A stretch of DNA of 64,000 nt from NCBI GenBank assembly GCA_905116865.2, contig CAJHNH020000488.1, positions 20,001 to 84,000 on the forward strand. Reading direction: 5' to 3'. The notes below the pieces were generated by a model. It had not been told where the DNA came from, ran no database searches, and saw only the letters and a program-made list of their open reading frames with translations. A program made the translations under genes and the position numbers. This document shows, piece by piece, positions 53,666-64,000 of the stretch. The number at the start of each line of letters is the position of its first letter. The stretch's first letter is position 1. The stretch is from Candidula unifasciata. Its lineage: Eukaryota > Mollusca > Gastropoda > Stylommatophora > Geomitridae.

Positions 53666-53984
53666 AATGACAAGGATATATTGCACAAGATGTTTTTCAT
53701 TTTATAAAATGCAGTTTTTGCCTGTCCTATTCTTTCTAGGTTGCATGATTCGTCGATGCGCTGTTGCTAGAGTGAAAAGACTTTCTTCTTACCTTTCCAA
53801 GTGGCTAAAGCTTCACAATATAACTAGTACAAACAAAACGTGAACGTTGCGGCTATGGAGCCTTCATCAGCACATACACAATCAAACAATCCTACACAAA
53901 TACACAACGGCCTTGGTCAGATCCTGTGGCTGGCGATGACCTATTTACTCTTCCACTTTACGGGCTCTAGCCTTGATCAGATCT

Positions 53985-54400
53985 ATATTGTCATGGAGAT
54001 CTGTGCTTTGGCGACTGGCGTGGGCGATTATGCTTCTCCGCAATCTGCGATCTTCTACACCCCTACAGCTTATAACAGTTCGTGTGTTGACATCCCTCCA
54101 TGCCAAGACAAATGTCTGTCAAGAATCGTCTCGCGTTATCTTTCTCCGCCTCTTTTTCCATAGGTATTTCCAGTGGCCACAACAAGTTCCTGATTCCTTC
54201 TAATTATAACATGACCGAAATAAAATGATGACTATCTCTTTCTGATGTTTGTGATAAGTTGTCAGCGAGCCTTCGCCTCTTTCAAAACATGTGTTGCCGT
54301 TTTTGACAGTCCAATGAATTCTTCTGTAAACACCACATTTCTGAGAGTTCAAAAAATTGTTTTGGCTTGTTTATTAAATGTCCAGGATTAAATCTTAACT
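53985..54400 (-). mobile_element. LINE C-terminal remnant, older copy
   Basis: It shares 'ttccagtggccacaac', 'tgtttgtgataagttgtc' and other words with 53,180-53,665, but has many indels. Confidence 0.7.
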
Positions 54401-54680
54401 TCTTCGCGTTCACCAGCAGTAAACGCTGGTGGAAAGTTTAGTTGTTCGTCCACTTCTGGACATTGATCTTGTTTCGGAACCTGAATGTTGCGTGCACATC
54501 ATTTTTTACGGATCTGGCTCATTTGTATGCAGACTGTTGGTTACTTGCCTCTCAGGCAGATGCACTCCGACCTCGAAAGAAGCTCCAAGTTAGTAGACTC
54601 TTACGACATGCTCCTGGCTAGGCAGTGGGTCTTTTCTTGTTTTTCCTATAATCCGACCCCGGAACACACACAGGGATCAC
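54400..54680 (-). mobile_element. GAA-tailed short dispersed repeat (copy 8)
   Basis: From 'aacttcttcgcgttcaccag' through 'cagatgcactccgacctcga' to 'ccccggaacacacacaggga', in the order of the full element. Confidence 0.75.
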
Positions 54681-54775
54681 AGCCTTATTTTAAAACTAGT
54701 TTTATATAGCTTGCGAAAAATCTTCTCATAACCTCACATGACAAGGATTTTTGTCATTAAATGCTCTTTATTTTT

Positions 54776-55055
54776 TCTTCTTCTTCTTCTTCTTCTTCTT
54801 CTTCCTTCTTCTTCTTCTTCTTCTTCTTCTTCTTCTTCTTCTTCTTCTTCTTCTTCTTCTTCTTCTTCTTCTTCTTCTTCTTCTTCTTCTCGTTCACCGG
54901 CTGTGAATTACATACGGCGGAAGGTCCTAGTAGTTCGTCCGTTTGGACTTTTAGGTTTTACCTGGACCTGAGTTTTGCATGTACATCTGTTTTACTGGCT
55001 TATTTGTTTGCCCTTCTCTGCCTCACCAGCAGATGTCTCCGACTTCGAGGGACTT
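54776..55055 (-). mobile_element. GAA-tailed short dispersed repeat (copy 9) with expanded (CTT)n
   Basis: A 115-bp CTT tract (54,776-54,891) leads into 'cgttcaccggctgtgaatta' and 'cagatgtctccgacttcgag'. It shows how the tail grows into a microsatellite. Confidence 0.75.
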
Positions 55056-55224
55056 TTTTTTTTTCGCCTGTCCTATTCTATTCTTTACTTAACTCTGTAA
55101 TACATCTTCCATTGGATGTTATCCATGGGAAAGTTAATTTCTCACACAATAATACAAATTACATAAATGTCTTGAATAAATAACTAAGGTGGAGACAGGC
55201 ATGCTCGGTGCAGAGTGGCAAGCA

Positions 55225-55600
55225 TCACTTTAAAGGTCCCGTGTAGTTTGCATCCTTTAGATATTTTCTCCAGGTAATACCGGTGTGTTGGGAAATTAGC
55301 AGGCAGATAGACTGGCCGGTTCTGCACCACTTGGTGGTGAACTGATGTATGATAAGCTCAATTTTGTGAGGACCCTTTGGGAGCGAGTGAACAGTGCCCA
55401 GGAACAGATAGATCATTACGGTCTGAGGAGAATGGCACTGCGAGGAGTTACAAGGGGATCTGGTCGACGCTCGAAACTTAGAGGAAAGACGAGACGGATA
55501 TACAGACAGTTACTGGTACCATCAAATTTGGAACTCTTCGCTTGCTGCTGAAGTGGGGACGAAGTGCTTATGGGGGTGTACCTAGTGCTGTGATATCCAT
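55225..55600 (+). mobile_element. RNase H LINE terminal fragment
   Basis: The + frame reads PGNTGVLGN, a stop, then QADRLAG, i.e. the RNase H GNExADRLAG motif broken by one stop. It is followed by QIDHYGLRRMALRGVTRG. It is an inverted copy of 51,500-51,870. Confidence 0.75.
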
Positions 55601-56063
55601 TCCTAATTCCACATTCAACATAAATAACTATACGATATGTAAAACAACAAACATATACTGCCAGAACTCAGTAAACACATTATACACCAAGGGTTGAACA
55701 GTGATAATTTTTGTAATACGACTACTGTACTTGTACTCTTGATGATATTGACACCCCCCCCCCCCCCTTTCCAGTTGTGTCGCTTTCTACCTCTTGCCCG
55801 ATTGCATCCAGCTTTGCCTCCAGTTTTGTTTGGGTGAGAGTTATGTAATCCAATGTGGGGGAAACATTTCATTTGTCGGTTCTATACAAAAAAAAAATGT
55901 CACACAACCTCCTTTGTCATATCCAGAACCTTTGTATCTGTTTTTTTGTTTGTTTCGGTGAGATGCGACCTATTCAGGGAAATGTTTAGGCACTAAACAA
56001 CATGTGCATTGTACTTACAGGGCAGCAACATGTCACAGCTTACTGTTGGTAGTTTGTAAACTT

Positions 56064-56220
56064 CTTCTCCTTCTTCATTCACCGGCTGTGAATTCCGGCG
56101 GAAGGTCCCGGTTAATCGCCCGCTTGGACTTTTGGCTTTTACCTGGACCTGAGTTTTGCGTGTACAACCGTTTTACTGTTCCCTGCCTCACGGGCAGATG
56201 TACTCCGACTTTGAGGGAAA
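56064..56220 (-). mobile_element. GAA-tailed short dispersed repeat, truncated (copy 10)
   Basis: From 'ctccttcttcattcaccggc' to 'cagatgtactccgactttga'. The distal half is missing. Confidence 0.7.
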
Positions 56221-56376
56221 GTTTGTAAAAGAAATACGATGCTGAAGTTGAGCTGGGGAAGAGGGGGCGTAATATTAATGACTGCGCAAGGATGTCATAA
56301 TCCTCAATTCTGTCCTAGACCCGCTCTGAATATCAACATGTATTTAAAAAACAATATCGTTGCCAGTTCATAATCC

Positions 56377-56613
56377 ATCGCTTCTCGGCCTTTTGGCTAA
56401 GATCAAATTGTAGGTTTGCTGCACTGGTCTGGCCAAAAAAGCCCGGAATCGGTCATCACCAAGTCACGGGAGAAACCCAATCGGCAATGCCATCTTAAAA
56501 AATCTGCCGGGCGGATTCCCCGTTCAGTCTGGATTACCGACGTAATATCCTTCAGGTAGTCGGGCGGCCAGGTTGGGCATTTGGGAGACTGACCCGGGCA
56601 AAAAAAAAAAAAA
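56377..56613 (+). pseudogene. U2 snRNA-headed retroposon (chimeric, poly(A)-ended)
   Basis: The first 30 bases are the 5' end of U2 snRNA without mismatch (begins ATCGCTTCTCGGCC, then TTTTGGCTAAGATCAA) and continue loosely with TTGTAG. The branch-point-pairing and Sm regions of U2 are absent, so it cannot work as U2. About 190 bases of unrelated sequence follow, ending in a 15-base A run. The layout fits either a template-switch chimera made by a LINE or a SINE with a U2-derived head. No clear target-site duplication was found. A single copy is seen in this window. Confidence 0.75.
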
Positions 56614-56703
56614 AATAACATATGACAAATCTCATTTCAAAGTGTTATCTCTTTTGGTGGTAATAATTTTAGATGTTGAAATTGTTTCATCATTCTCATT
56701 CTT

Positions 56704-57000
56704 TTTCTTCGTGTTCACCGGCTGTAAACTGCGGCAGAAAGTTTGGCTTGTTTGTCCACTTCTGGACGTTAGTCTTGTCCCAAAACTAGCATTCTGCATG
56801 CACATTCGTTTTACATGTCTGGCTTATTTGTATACAGACTGTTGGTTCCTTGCATCTCGGGCAGATGCATCTCGACTTCGAAGAAACCCTCCCATTTAGT
56901 CGACGTTTACGGCAGGCTTTTGGGTGGGGTGGGGGGGGGGGGAGGAATAGGTTTATTCTATTTTATCTCTAAAATAGATTCCCAAAACCCAAACGAGGAA
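56704..57000 (-). mobile_element. GAA-tailed short dispersed repeat (copy 11)
   Basis: From 'cttcgtgttcaccggctgta' through 'cagactgttggttccttgca' to 'ttcccaaaacccaaacgagg'. A poly(G) run at about 56,933 interrupts it. Confidence 0.75.
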
Positions 57001-57104
57001 CATTGGAACATTGTTATTCAATAGTCTTATCTTATGGAGTGGGTCTGGAGTGTCTTGCTGGCCACAACTAGATACGTTTTACTTCACGGGTTAAATTATC
57101 TTAC

Positions 57105-57386
57105 CTTCTTCTTCTTCTTCTTCTTTTTCTTCTTCTTCTTCTTCTTTTTTTTATTCTTCTTCTGCGTTCGACATCAGTCATGCTAAACATTGAGTCCCGT
57201 CTGGGTCACAAATAGGATTGTGCGTTTAAGGTCGCCACCGGTCCCCCATAGCTTCTCTTGCAATGTGGATCCCTTGGGCCAGATCCACAGTCTTTGCTTG
57301 GAGAGGTAAGGGCAGTACTGTAGTATGTGCCTAGGGGTCTGTCTTTCTGCTCCACAGTCACAGGCAGCAGATTCTTTTAATCTTAC

Positions 57387-57390
<4 letters not shown>
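57105..57390 (-). mobile_element. LINE 3' end with (GAA)n tail
   Basis: The minus frame reads ACDCGAERQTPRHILQYCPY, then KLWGTGGDLKRTILFVTQTG and a stop. The (CTT)n at 57,105-57,166 is the tail. The last ~130 bases are almost identical to the nested copy at 61,026-61,166. Confidence 0.8.

Positions 57391-57391
<1 letters not shown>

Positions 57392-57432
<41 letters not shown>
57392..57432. repeat. (GT)n microsatellite
   Basis: A pure GT run at the broken 5' edge of the LINE end. Confidence 0.97.
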
Positions 57433-57954
57433 AAGGGAGGAGGGGGTAGGGAAGAAAGAACTAAAGGGCTTGAACTACCAGCCCATCCAATTATTTGTCT
57501 AGAAAATGTGTACGGAGGTGAGGTGGGAAGGGGGTGGGACCTCATTCCTAGTGTTTTCTTAAATTTAGATAGGCCTCAAGCACCCCACCCCCTTTTCCCG
57601 CCCAACAATTTTTTAAATATGGGTGAGAGGAGGGATTGGGCGCCCCCCCCCACCACCCCAAATTACCTCTTTCTTGTGGCGCGCCTGATACGAAGAGTTA
57701 AAATCTATTTCGCAAGTAGAATCTAACAAAGGTGTTAGAGTTGCTGGATGCTGATCAGTTAGTTAACTAGGGGCTGTCTCCACAACAGGGTTTGGCTGCA
57801 ATGTGAATCTCCAACGTCTTTTCTTTGTAGTTCTCTCTCTCCAACTGCTTGTCATCTATCTATTAAATTTGCCACCCATTTGTATTGCTGCTAACTTCTT
57901 GCCTTCGATTTATGTAACCACTGTTGTTTTTAAAACAGTGTTACGTCTTTTAAT

Positions 57955-58225
57955 GGAAGCCGTAGTGGTAAGACGGCTAGACGCTCGCCTGCGGATCGGA
58001 AGGTCGTGGGTTCGGGTCCAGGCGGAGCCGGACCTTTTTTAAAGTGACCTTGGCTCCCAGGTCGATCCGGCCTAGAATAGGTACCAGATAAAGTCATGGA
58101 AAGTAAAGCCGGCTGGCACGATTTTGACCACATTAACAACTGATTGCCAATTGGTCTATAAAATATAGGTCTAGCCCTATATGCCTATAAAAGCTTGGAA
58201 AAGGAACCTTCACTTTACTTTGTAT
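57955..58225 (+). mobile_element. tRNA-derived SINE, family B
   Basis: The head has GTAGTGGTAAGACGGCTAGA and the B-box region GTGGGTTCGGGTCC. The body has 'caggtcgatccggcctagaa' and 'aggtctagccctatatgcc'. It matches the minus copies at 4,030 and 60,113. Confidence 0.8.
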
Positions 58226-58379
58226 CATTCAGTGTGGCTGCATAGTTTCAACTGTCTTTTTTTCATGTCTTTCGATAACACTGTTTTCAGTCTCAGCCTC
58301 TCCACCACTTATGTATTTGGCAGTTTTTGTTTTCATGAACTACGACGTATTCTTGTATACAAGATTTTTGTTTTTGTTT

Positions 58380-58640
58380 TGTGTTGTTGTTGTCCTTTAC
58401 AGGACGTTGCAGAATCAATCCCAGCAGTCCCTGGCTGTTGTGTGGTTTCTCTATGCAAATTTAAGTCCAGTAGTTTGCCATTGCCTCTGGACGGTCGGCT
58501 TTCTTGATACCACTGTCGAAACCAACACAAGGCGCATTGCCCGCAGCTGGGATCGAATCCGGCATCCCGGCATTACGAAGCAAGGCGTTCGCATCGACTT
58601 AGCCACAGAGCCGACCGTATACAAGATTAGCAAGCTGAAT
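58380..58640 (-). mobile_element. tRNA-derived SINE-like element, family C
   Basis: The minus strand starts with a tRNA-like head (GGCTCTGTGGCTAAGTCGAT as A-box region, GGATTCGATCCC as B box). A ~150-bp body without coding sense follows. It is the only copy in this window. Confidence 0.6.
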
Positions 58641-59447
58641 TCCTACTTTCGCACGTCACATTGGTTTTGTTTCCATGAACTACGACCTATTCTTCTATGC
58701 AGGATTTAGCAAGCCGAAATCACTCTTTTGCAAATCAAATTCACCCTTTTGCAAATAAAATTCACTCTCTGGCAAATCAAATTCTCTCTCTCTGACAGAT
58801 TAAAGGTTTTCTTTCAACATTATTTTTGTTGAACCCAGTTCTGAATTAGCAAGCAAATCAAATTAGGAGAAAGGTATACAGAATTGTGTCGTAAAAATCT
58901 GCCACGGACGGTGACTATTTTTGAATGCGCCAGCCAGCAGACTACCAATCACAGCAGACGAGAGACGGGCGGAGAGCGGCGTGAGATGGGTGACCACATG
59001 AACGTTTGATGCAACTTTATTCTTTCTTTAGGATAGTCTTCTCTAGCTACCGCTCCGTTCACACATAATGTAAGTATTTATATAAGTTTTGCTAATTCTG
59101 TGGAGGATACGAACTATTTAACGATGTTCCTGATTAGATTCAATTTTAAACTGACCCTTTCCTTTATGTCCTCGCAGTGATTCTTATAACTAAACAAAGT
59201 CGGGCTTGGTCCGGCTTATCAATCTATTCTATGTTCTCCAGACAACACCCCAACGTTCGATGCCAGTGCTAACAGTATTAATACAGGTGTCGTTACACGT
59301 GCTGCATATCTGCAAAAGCCACTCTGGTTACATCATACCATGAAAAACCCACTCTAAAAAAATTAAATTAGGGCTAGACAAGATAGCTTTCCACAGACAG
59401 GAAAACAACACAATAACTTTAACTATGCAAAGAACATAGTAAAAGTT
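58641..59447. other. No gene recognised
   Basis: Unique-looking sequence with a short 'aaattcactct' type repeat at 58,720-58,790. No supported exon. Confidence 0.4.
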
Positions 59448-60108
59448 TTTTTGGCTCTCCTCCGAACGGCGTCCTGGTATTATGGCGGCCATAAAATATC
59501 CTTACAGGGCTCAGGCATATGTAAAATGCGGACTGTCTGCCAAGGAACAAATCGCGGCAAAACTAGGGTTACTTGACAATTTCAAGAGACGCAACATTGC
59601 CGACGATAGTAGCAGACGATAAAAGCGACCGTGACAATTTCGAGCGTTTCTGCAGACGATACTAGCAGACGATACTAGCGACCATTGACAATTTCGAGAC
59701 ACGCAACATTACAGACGATAAAAGCGACATGCGCAAAATGCAGTTACACTCACTGCCGATAGTATCCCCCGCGCGCTACGCTAAACTAGATGCCTGGGAC
59801 TCACAAGCAAATAAATTGGAGGAAGTTGCAGGAGACGCGGTAGCTGCTGCTCGTGAGTCCCAGCCATCTAGTTTATCCCCCATCCGCGCCACTACGCGCG
59901 CGGCGCGTAGCGGTGCAGGGGATACGGTCGGCGGTGAGGCATAGTCACAAAAACAGGTCCGCAATTAACATATAGCTGAGACACTGTTAGAGCTTTTATT
60001 TCGTTATACGGAGCCAATCCTAGTTTTGCCGCTCGGCAGGACTGAGGCCCGGTTAGGATATTTGTTTGGGCGCCATAATGCCAGGGTAGAAGTTCGGAGG
60101 AGAGCCAA
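59448..60108. mobile_element. Long foldback element, Mutator-like
   Basis: The left arm starts TTGGCTCTCCTCCGAACG and the right arm ends with its complement (CGGAGGAGAGCCAA). The arms remain alignable inward (ATTATGGCGGCCATAAA against the reverse of the right arm). Both ends are flanked by an AGTTTTT-type direct repeat of about 8 bases. The centre is the same inverted block as in the element at 15,161. No transposase is present. Confidence 0.8.
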
Positions 60109-60112
60109 AGTT

Positions 60113-60345
60113 TTTTCCACGCCTTTAGGCATATAGGGCTAGGCCTATATTTTATGGAACAATTGGCACTTAGCGAGTGATGTGGTCAGCGTCACGCAAG
60201 CCGCCTTTACTTCCTAGGTACCTGGTACCCACTCAAGATGGGGTCGACCTAGGAGCCAAGCTCATTTCTGCTCTATCAGGACCTAAACCCCGACCTTCCG
60301 ATCCACAGGCGAGCGTCTAGATGCTACACCACGGTGACTCCTGCA
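60113..60345 (-). mobile_element. tRNA-derived SINE, family B
   Basis: It matches 4,030-4,295 along its length ('catatagggctaggcctata', 'cgaccttccgatccacaggc'). Confidence 0.75.
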
Positions 60346-60705
60346 AAGGACATAATATTTGACAGTAATAATAATAAACTATTTTTGGGGGACGAATATT
60401 GTTCAAATACTTTTTATACAGTACTTGTCACAACCTAGAAAGTGTGAAAAGGTTAATATTCTAAATAAATAATTAAATTATGTAAGCAACTGCAAGAAAT
60501 GATAAAACAATACAATATATAATAACAAAAGTGTATATTGAACATCAAACATACACAAAGTACTTCAGCTTGCAGCCATCGGACACTAATACAGTGACAG
60601 TAAAAAAAAATTACAAATGATGAAAGGTTTTTTTTTCCAGGAAAAATGTCCACTGTATAAATAGCATTACAAATCTATGGTTAATCAGCAGAAATAAAAT
60701 TGGGG
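60346..60705. other. AT-rich unassigned sequence
   Basis: No feature recognised. Confidence 0.4.
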
Positions 60706-61345
60706 TCAGTATTTTGAGGGCATGCATCTTCCTTGTAGTAACATTCTCAATGAGTATGCTAAGGAGCATAGAGAAGGGCTGGGTCCGAAGACAGTGGTTG
60801 GAGACTCTAAAACGGTTGTGGTTGAAACATATTAGTTTCGTATTTGTGCCAGGGCATGCAGGCTTGCAAGGAAATGGGCAAGCTTATCGGCTTGTAGGTA
60901 AAGCTACTGTGGAGGACAGATGACCAGTGGGCCATGCTGATATTCTGAATCCTCTATGAGAAGTAAGACGTCTGCAAGAACTGATGACTGTGAATCTGCA
61001 AGCATGACCAGAATGGAAGAACAACTTCGTCTTCTTCTGCGTTCGACATCAGTCATGCTAAACATTGAGTCCCGTCTGGGTCACAAATAGGATTGTGCGT
61101 TTAAGGTCGCCACCGGTCCCCCATAGCTTCTCTTTCAATGTGGCTCCCTTGGGCCAGATCCACAGTTGGAAGAACAACATGCTACAAGAGCTGTGGCTAG
61201 ACAAGAGCACTATGCAGGAAGCCAAAGAAGAATACAAAAAAATCAACACAGACCTGGTGTCCTGAGCTGCTACACACTTACTAAGTAGAGGATCTGAGCA
61301 CTTATGGAGTGAATGGTTCGATGTGCAGTGATGATAATCTGTCGA
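60706..61345 (+). mobile_element. RNase H LINE fragment with a nested LINE insertion
   Basis: The + frame reads FSMSMLRSIEKGWVRRQWLE and FVFVPGHAGLQGNGQAYRLV, matching the RNase H of the element at 29,019-30,487. After the nested insertion it continues to a terminal RGSEHLWSE and an (AACT)n tail. Confidence 0.8.
61026..61166 (-). mobile_element. 5'-truncated LINE tail inserted into another LINE, with 12-bp duplication
   Basis: The 141-bp insert encodes WIWPKGATLKEKLWGTGGDL and LFVTQTGLNV plus stop on the minus strand. It is flanked by exact TGGAAGAACAAC at 61,014-61,025 and 61,167-61,178. It is nearly identical to 57,157-57,288. Confidence 0.9.
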
Positions 61346-61359
61346 CTAACTAACATATG

Positions 61360-61745
61360 GATACTATCCTGCAGTATCAAGAAAGAAAATAGAGGCTTTT
61401 GAACTGAAATATTATAGAAAGATTTTCAGGATACCATGGACCAAGAAGAAAAGACCATATGAAAGATCTAAACATCAAGAAAGATTGGTTAGTAAACAGT
61501 ATCTTCTCCGGGAAACTGAAATATTTTGGCCATATCAAGCGACACAGTGGATTGAAAAGAATATTAGCAGAAGGCATGGAGCCAGGAAAGAGAGGCAGGG
61601 GCCAACCAGCATGAAGGTGGGCATAGGATATGAGTGAAACCTTGGTGGAAAAGTCCATGAGACTGGAGAGCTGGCAAGAGATCAAATTTCTTTCAGGCAG
61701 GTTGGGATGAGAGCAGTTTTCTGCAAAGGACCTGATGCATGATTG
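61360..61745 (+). mobile_element. LINE 3'-end remnant
   Basis: Broken frames contain AFELKYYRKIFRIPWTKKK, LNIKKDWLVNSIFSGKLKYF and RGRGQPA. It belongs to the family of 1-470 and 13,660-14,105. Its last bases are the founding unit of the next array. Confidence 0.7.
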
Positions 61746-62600
61746 CAAAGGACCTGCTACATCACAGCAAAGGACTGTTACATCATTGCAAAGGACCTGC
61801 TACATCATTGCAAAGGACCTGTTACATCATTGCAGAGGACCTGTTACATCATTGCAAAGGACCTGTTACATCATTGCAAAGGACCTGTTACATCATTGCA
61901 AAGGACCTGTTACATCACTGCAAAGGACCTGTTACATCACTGCAAAGGACCTGTTACATCATTGCAAAGGACCTGTTACATTATTGCAAAGGACCTGTTA
62001 CATCCTTGCAAAGGACCTGTTACGTCATTGCAAAAGACCTGTTACATCTTTGCACAGGACCTGTTACATCATTGCAAAGGACCTGTTACATTATTGCAAA
62101 GGACCTGTTACATCCTTGCAAAGGACCTGTTACATCATTGCAAAAGACCTGTTACATCATTGCAAAGGACCTGTTACATCATTGCAAAGGACCTGTTACA
62201 TTATTGCAAAGGACCTGTTACATTATTGCAAAGGACCTGTTACATCCTTGCAAAGGACCTGTTACATCATTGCAAAAGAGCTGTTACATCTTTGCACAGG
62301 ACCTGTTACATCATTGCAAAGGACCTGTTACATCATTGCAAAGGACCTTTTACATCATTGCAAAGGACCTGTTACATTATTGCAAAGGACCTGTTACATC
62401 CTTGCAAAGGACCTGTTACATCATTGCAAAAGACCTGTTACATCTTTGCACAGGACCTGTTACATCATTGCAAAGGACCTGTTACATTATTGCAAAGACC
62501 TGTTACATCATTGCAAAGGACCTGTTACATTATTGCAAAGGACCTGCTACATGATTGCATAGAACCTGCTACGTCATTGCAAAGGACATGCTACATGAAT
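61735..62600. repeat. Minisatellite, 22-bp unit, ~39 copies
   Basis: The unit is 'tgcaaaggacctgttacatc' plus 'at'. All three + frames stay open (271-287 codons) as an artefact of the unit. The first unit overlaps the LINE 3' end (CTGCAAAGGACCTGATGCAT). Confidence 0.97.
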
Positions 62601-62769
62601 ACATAGGACCTGCTACATGATTAGTCCACTTCAGGACATAATATCTATGCTTGGAAACAAAGGCTAGCTTTCGTCACATAGTCGAGCAGGTCACCAGGCT
62701 TTTTAGAGCTTTTCTTAGATCAAGTAAAATCTGTCTGCGAGAAGAGCTTCATTTCAGCTTCCTTGCTAG

Positions 62770-63190
62770 AACAGCTGTCCCTGAATCTGTTCCTATAACT
62801 AGAACAACTGCCCCTGGATCTGTTCCTATAACTAGAACCACCCCCCCCCCCCCCTTTTCCCCTGATCTTTTCCAGTAATTAAAACAACTGCTCCTAGATC
62901 TGTTCCAGTAACTAAAACAGCTGTCCCTGTATCTATTCCAGTAACCAGAACAACTGTCCCTGAATCTATTCCAGTAACCAGAACAACTGTCCCTGAATCT
63001 ATTCCAGTAACCAGAACAACTGTCCCTGAATCTATTCTAGCAATCAGAACAACTGTCCCTGAATCTATTCCAGTAACCAGAACAACTGTCCCTGAATCTA
63101 TTCCAGTAACCAGAACAACTGTCCCTGGACATGTTCCTGCATCTAGAACAGCTGTCCCTGGATCTGTTCCAATAACTAGAACAAATGTCC
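62770..63190. repeat. Minisatellite, 33-bp unit, ~13 copies
   Basis: The unit is 'ctgtccctgaatctattcca' plus 'gtaaccagaacaa'. A poly(C) run interrupts it at about 62,841-62,853. Confidence 0.95.
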
Positions 63191-63756
63191 ATGTAACTCT
63201 TTAATTGACTTCAATACCTTTCCTGGAACTGTTACAGAAAGTTGAACATTCTTGGTGTGTGTGCTTGTAATTGGAACAGTCCACTTGATCAGAAGACACA
63301 TGACTGTCGTGTTGTAGTTTGGCATATCATTCACTCAGTTTAAATAATTCACCTGTATCAGAAACTGACTGGCTTCAAAGGGCAAATGGTCCTTAAAGGT
63401 TAAAGGTACACATTTGTCCAGGTGAGGTGTGATAGTTTGTGACTGAGTGACAGTGTTCCACATTAGTTGTGGCTAGAGGTTACTGCTCTAAACCTGATGC
63501 TGAACTCATTTCTTTTCCTCTTATGTGTTCTTGTTCAGTTCTAGTTTTGTCAACTCTCTCTGTCTAGAAAGTGACAGTGGGAACAGTATTAGTTACCAGG
63601 CATTCACCACCAGACTTGTTTCTTGTTGACTGTCTAACAAGGTGTACAGAGTAACAGAATTAATTTTGATATAGACACTTTCAGAAAGCTCCAATTTTGA
63701 TGCAGGAAATAAATTGTGTGAAACTTATTTGGCAGGACTAAAACAAGGTAAAGAGG
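63191..63756. other. Probable 5' flank or 5' UTR of the choline transporter gene
   Basis: Unique sequence without repeats. An AG acceptor candidate (CTTATTTGGCAG, ending 63,735) lies 21 bases before the start codon, so the first coding exon may follow a 5' UTR intron. No TATA box was identified with confidence. Confidence 0.4.
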
Positions 63757-63934
63757 ATGGCTCTGAATGTGGTGGCTATTGTCGTCCTGATCATTTTCTA
63801 CGCTGTCATTTTGGTTGTGGGACTTGTGGCCGCATGGAAAGTCAAGGTTAGAGGTCATGATACTGGAGGCCTGGAGACAGCTCTGGTGGCGGGGAGGGAC
63901 CTCAAGGGAATTATTGGCATCTTTACTATGATAG
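63757..63934 (+). CDS. SLC5A7: SLC5A7-like high-affinity choline transporter, first coding exon (partial gene)
   Basis: This transporter imports choline with sodium at cholinergic nerve endings, the limiting step of acetylcholine synthesis. The exon encodes 59 residues plus one base: a short lumenal start (MALNVVAI), the first transmembrane helix (VVLIIFYAVILVVGLVAAWK), then a loop with ETALVAGRDLKGIIGIFTMI. The AxVAGRDxxxxxGxFTM phrase and its distance from the start fit the CHT1 family of the SLC5 sodium symporters. The exon ends at a GTGGGT donor at 63,935 (phase 1); the next codon would begin with G, matching Ala of the family's FTMxATWVG. The remaining exons lie beyond the window. Other SLC5 members are possible but fit less well. 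Confidence 0.85.
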
Positions 63935-64000
63935 GTGGGTGTTGCGTGTTCACATCTGCATGTTGTTGTTTTCTGGATTTAAGATTTTGAATGTAAATGC

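Noticed and set aside
56377..56410. Functional U2 snRNA gene
   Set aside because: Only the first ~30 bases match. The branch-point pairing region, Sm site and 3' stems are absent.
57955..58030. True tRNA gene
   Set aside because: Same reasoning: the head is followed by a family-specific body found twice more in the window.
61735..62606. Three overlapping + frames of 271-287 codons
   Set aside because: A 22-bp unit without stops in any frame, so a purely formal open frame.

Overview
The window is animal genomic DNA. It has spliced genes with GT-AG introns, tRNA-derived SINEs, non-LTR, Penelope-like, hAT, pogo and foldback transposons, and an extreme load of minisatellites. Nothing bacterial is present: no operons, ribosome binding sites or CRISPR. 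The protein matches and transposon mix suggest an invertebrate, plausibly a mollusc. That assignment is an inference, because no single sequence here proves the lineage.

The main gene is the checkpoint kinase CHEK1, on the + strand from 15,734 to about 40,451, in 13 coding exons. I could join every exon in phase. The product has an N-terminal kinase domain, a linker with the two expected Ser-Gln sites, and a C-terminal KA1-like domain. A lysine-rich tail follows that is longer than usual. At the right edge (63,757-63,934, +) lies the first coding exon of a high-affinity choline transporter (SLC5A7/CHT1 type). On the left, an acidic exon-like segment (1,661-1,862) and a possible terminal exon with a poly(A) signal (6,047-6,246) may belong to an unrecognised upstream gene.

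Layout: 1-15 kb holds LINE, Penelope, SINE and foldback remnants plus several minisatellites. A pogo-like element and a foldback element sit directly upstream of the CHEK1 start. From 15.7 to 40.5 kb CHEK1 exons alternate with minisatellites (roughly a third or more of the gene) and nested transposons. From 40.4 to 42.1 kb there are arrays that run into a nearly intact antisense LINE (42.1-46.5 kb) with only two visible frameshifts. From 47.5 to 63.7 kb there are SINEs, a 75-bp minisatellite, LINE 3' ends, a long foldback element, a U2-snRNA-headed retroposon and two last minisatellites before the transporter exon.

The most unusual theme is that several minisatellites begin exactly at an exon-intron boundary and repeat the splice site itself. 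After CHEK1 exon 12 the exon end plus its donor is repeated about 12 times. After the acidic exon a GTAAGT donor recurs in most units. After exon 5 the exon end and donor are repeated in diverged form. Before exon 8 the repeat unit carries an acceptor-like stretch. Other arrays appear to be founded on the end of a transposon (a LINE 3' end at 61.7 kb, and a Penelope-like terminal motif with a hammerhead-like core at 3.3 kb).
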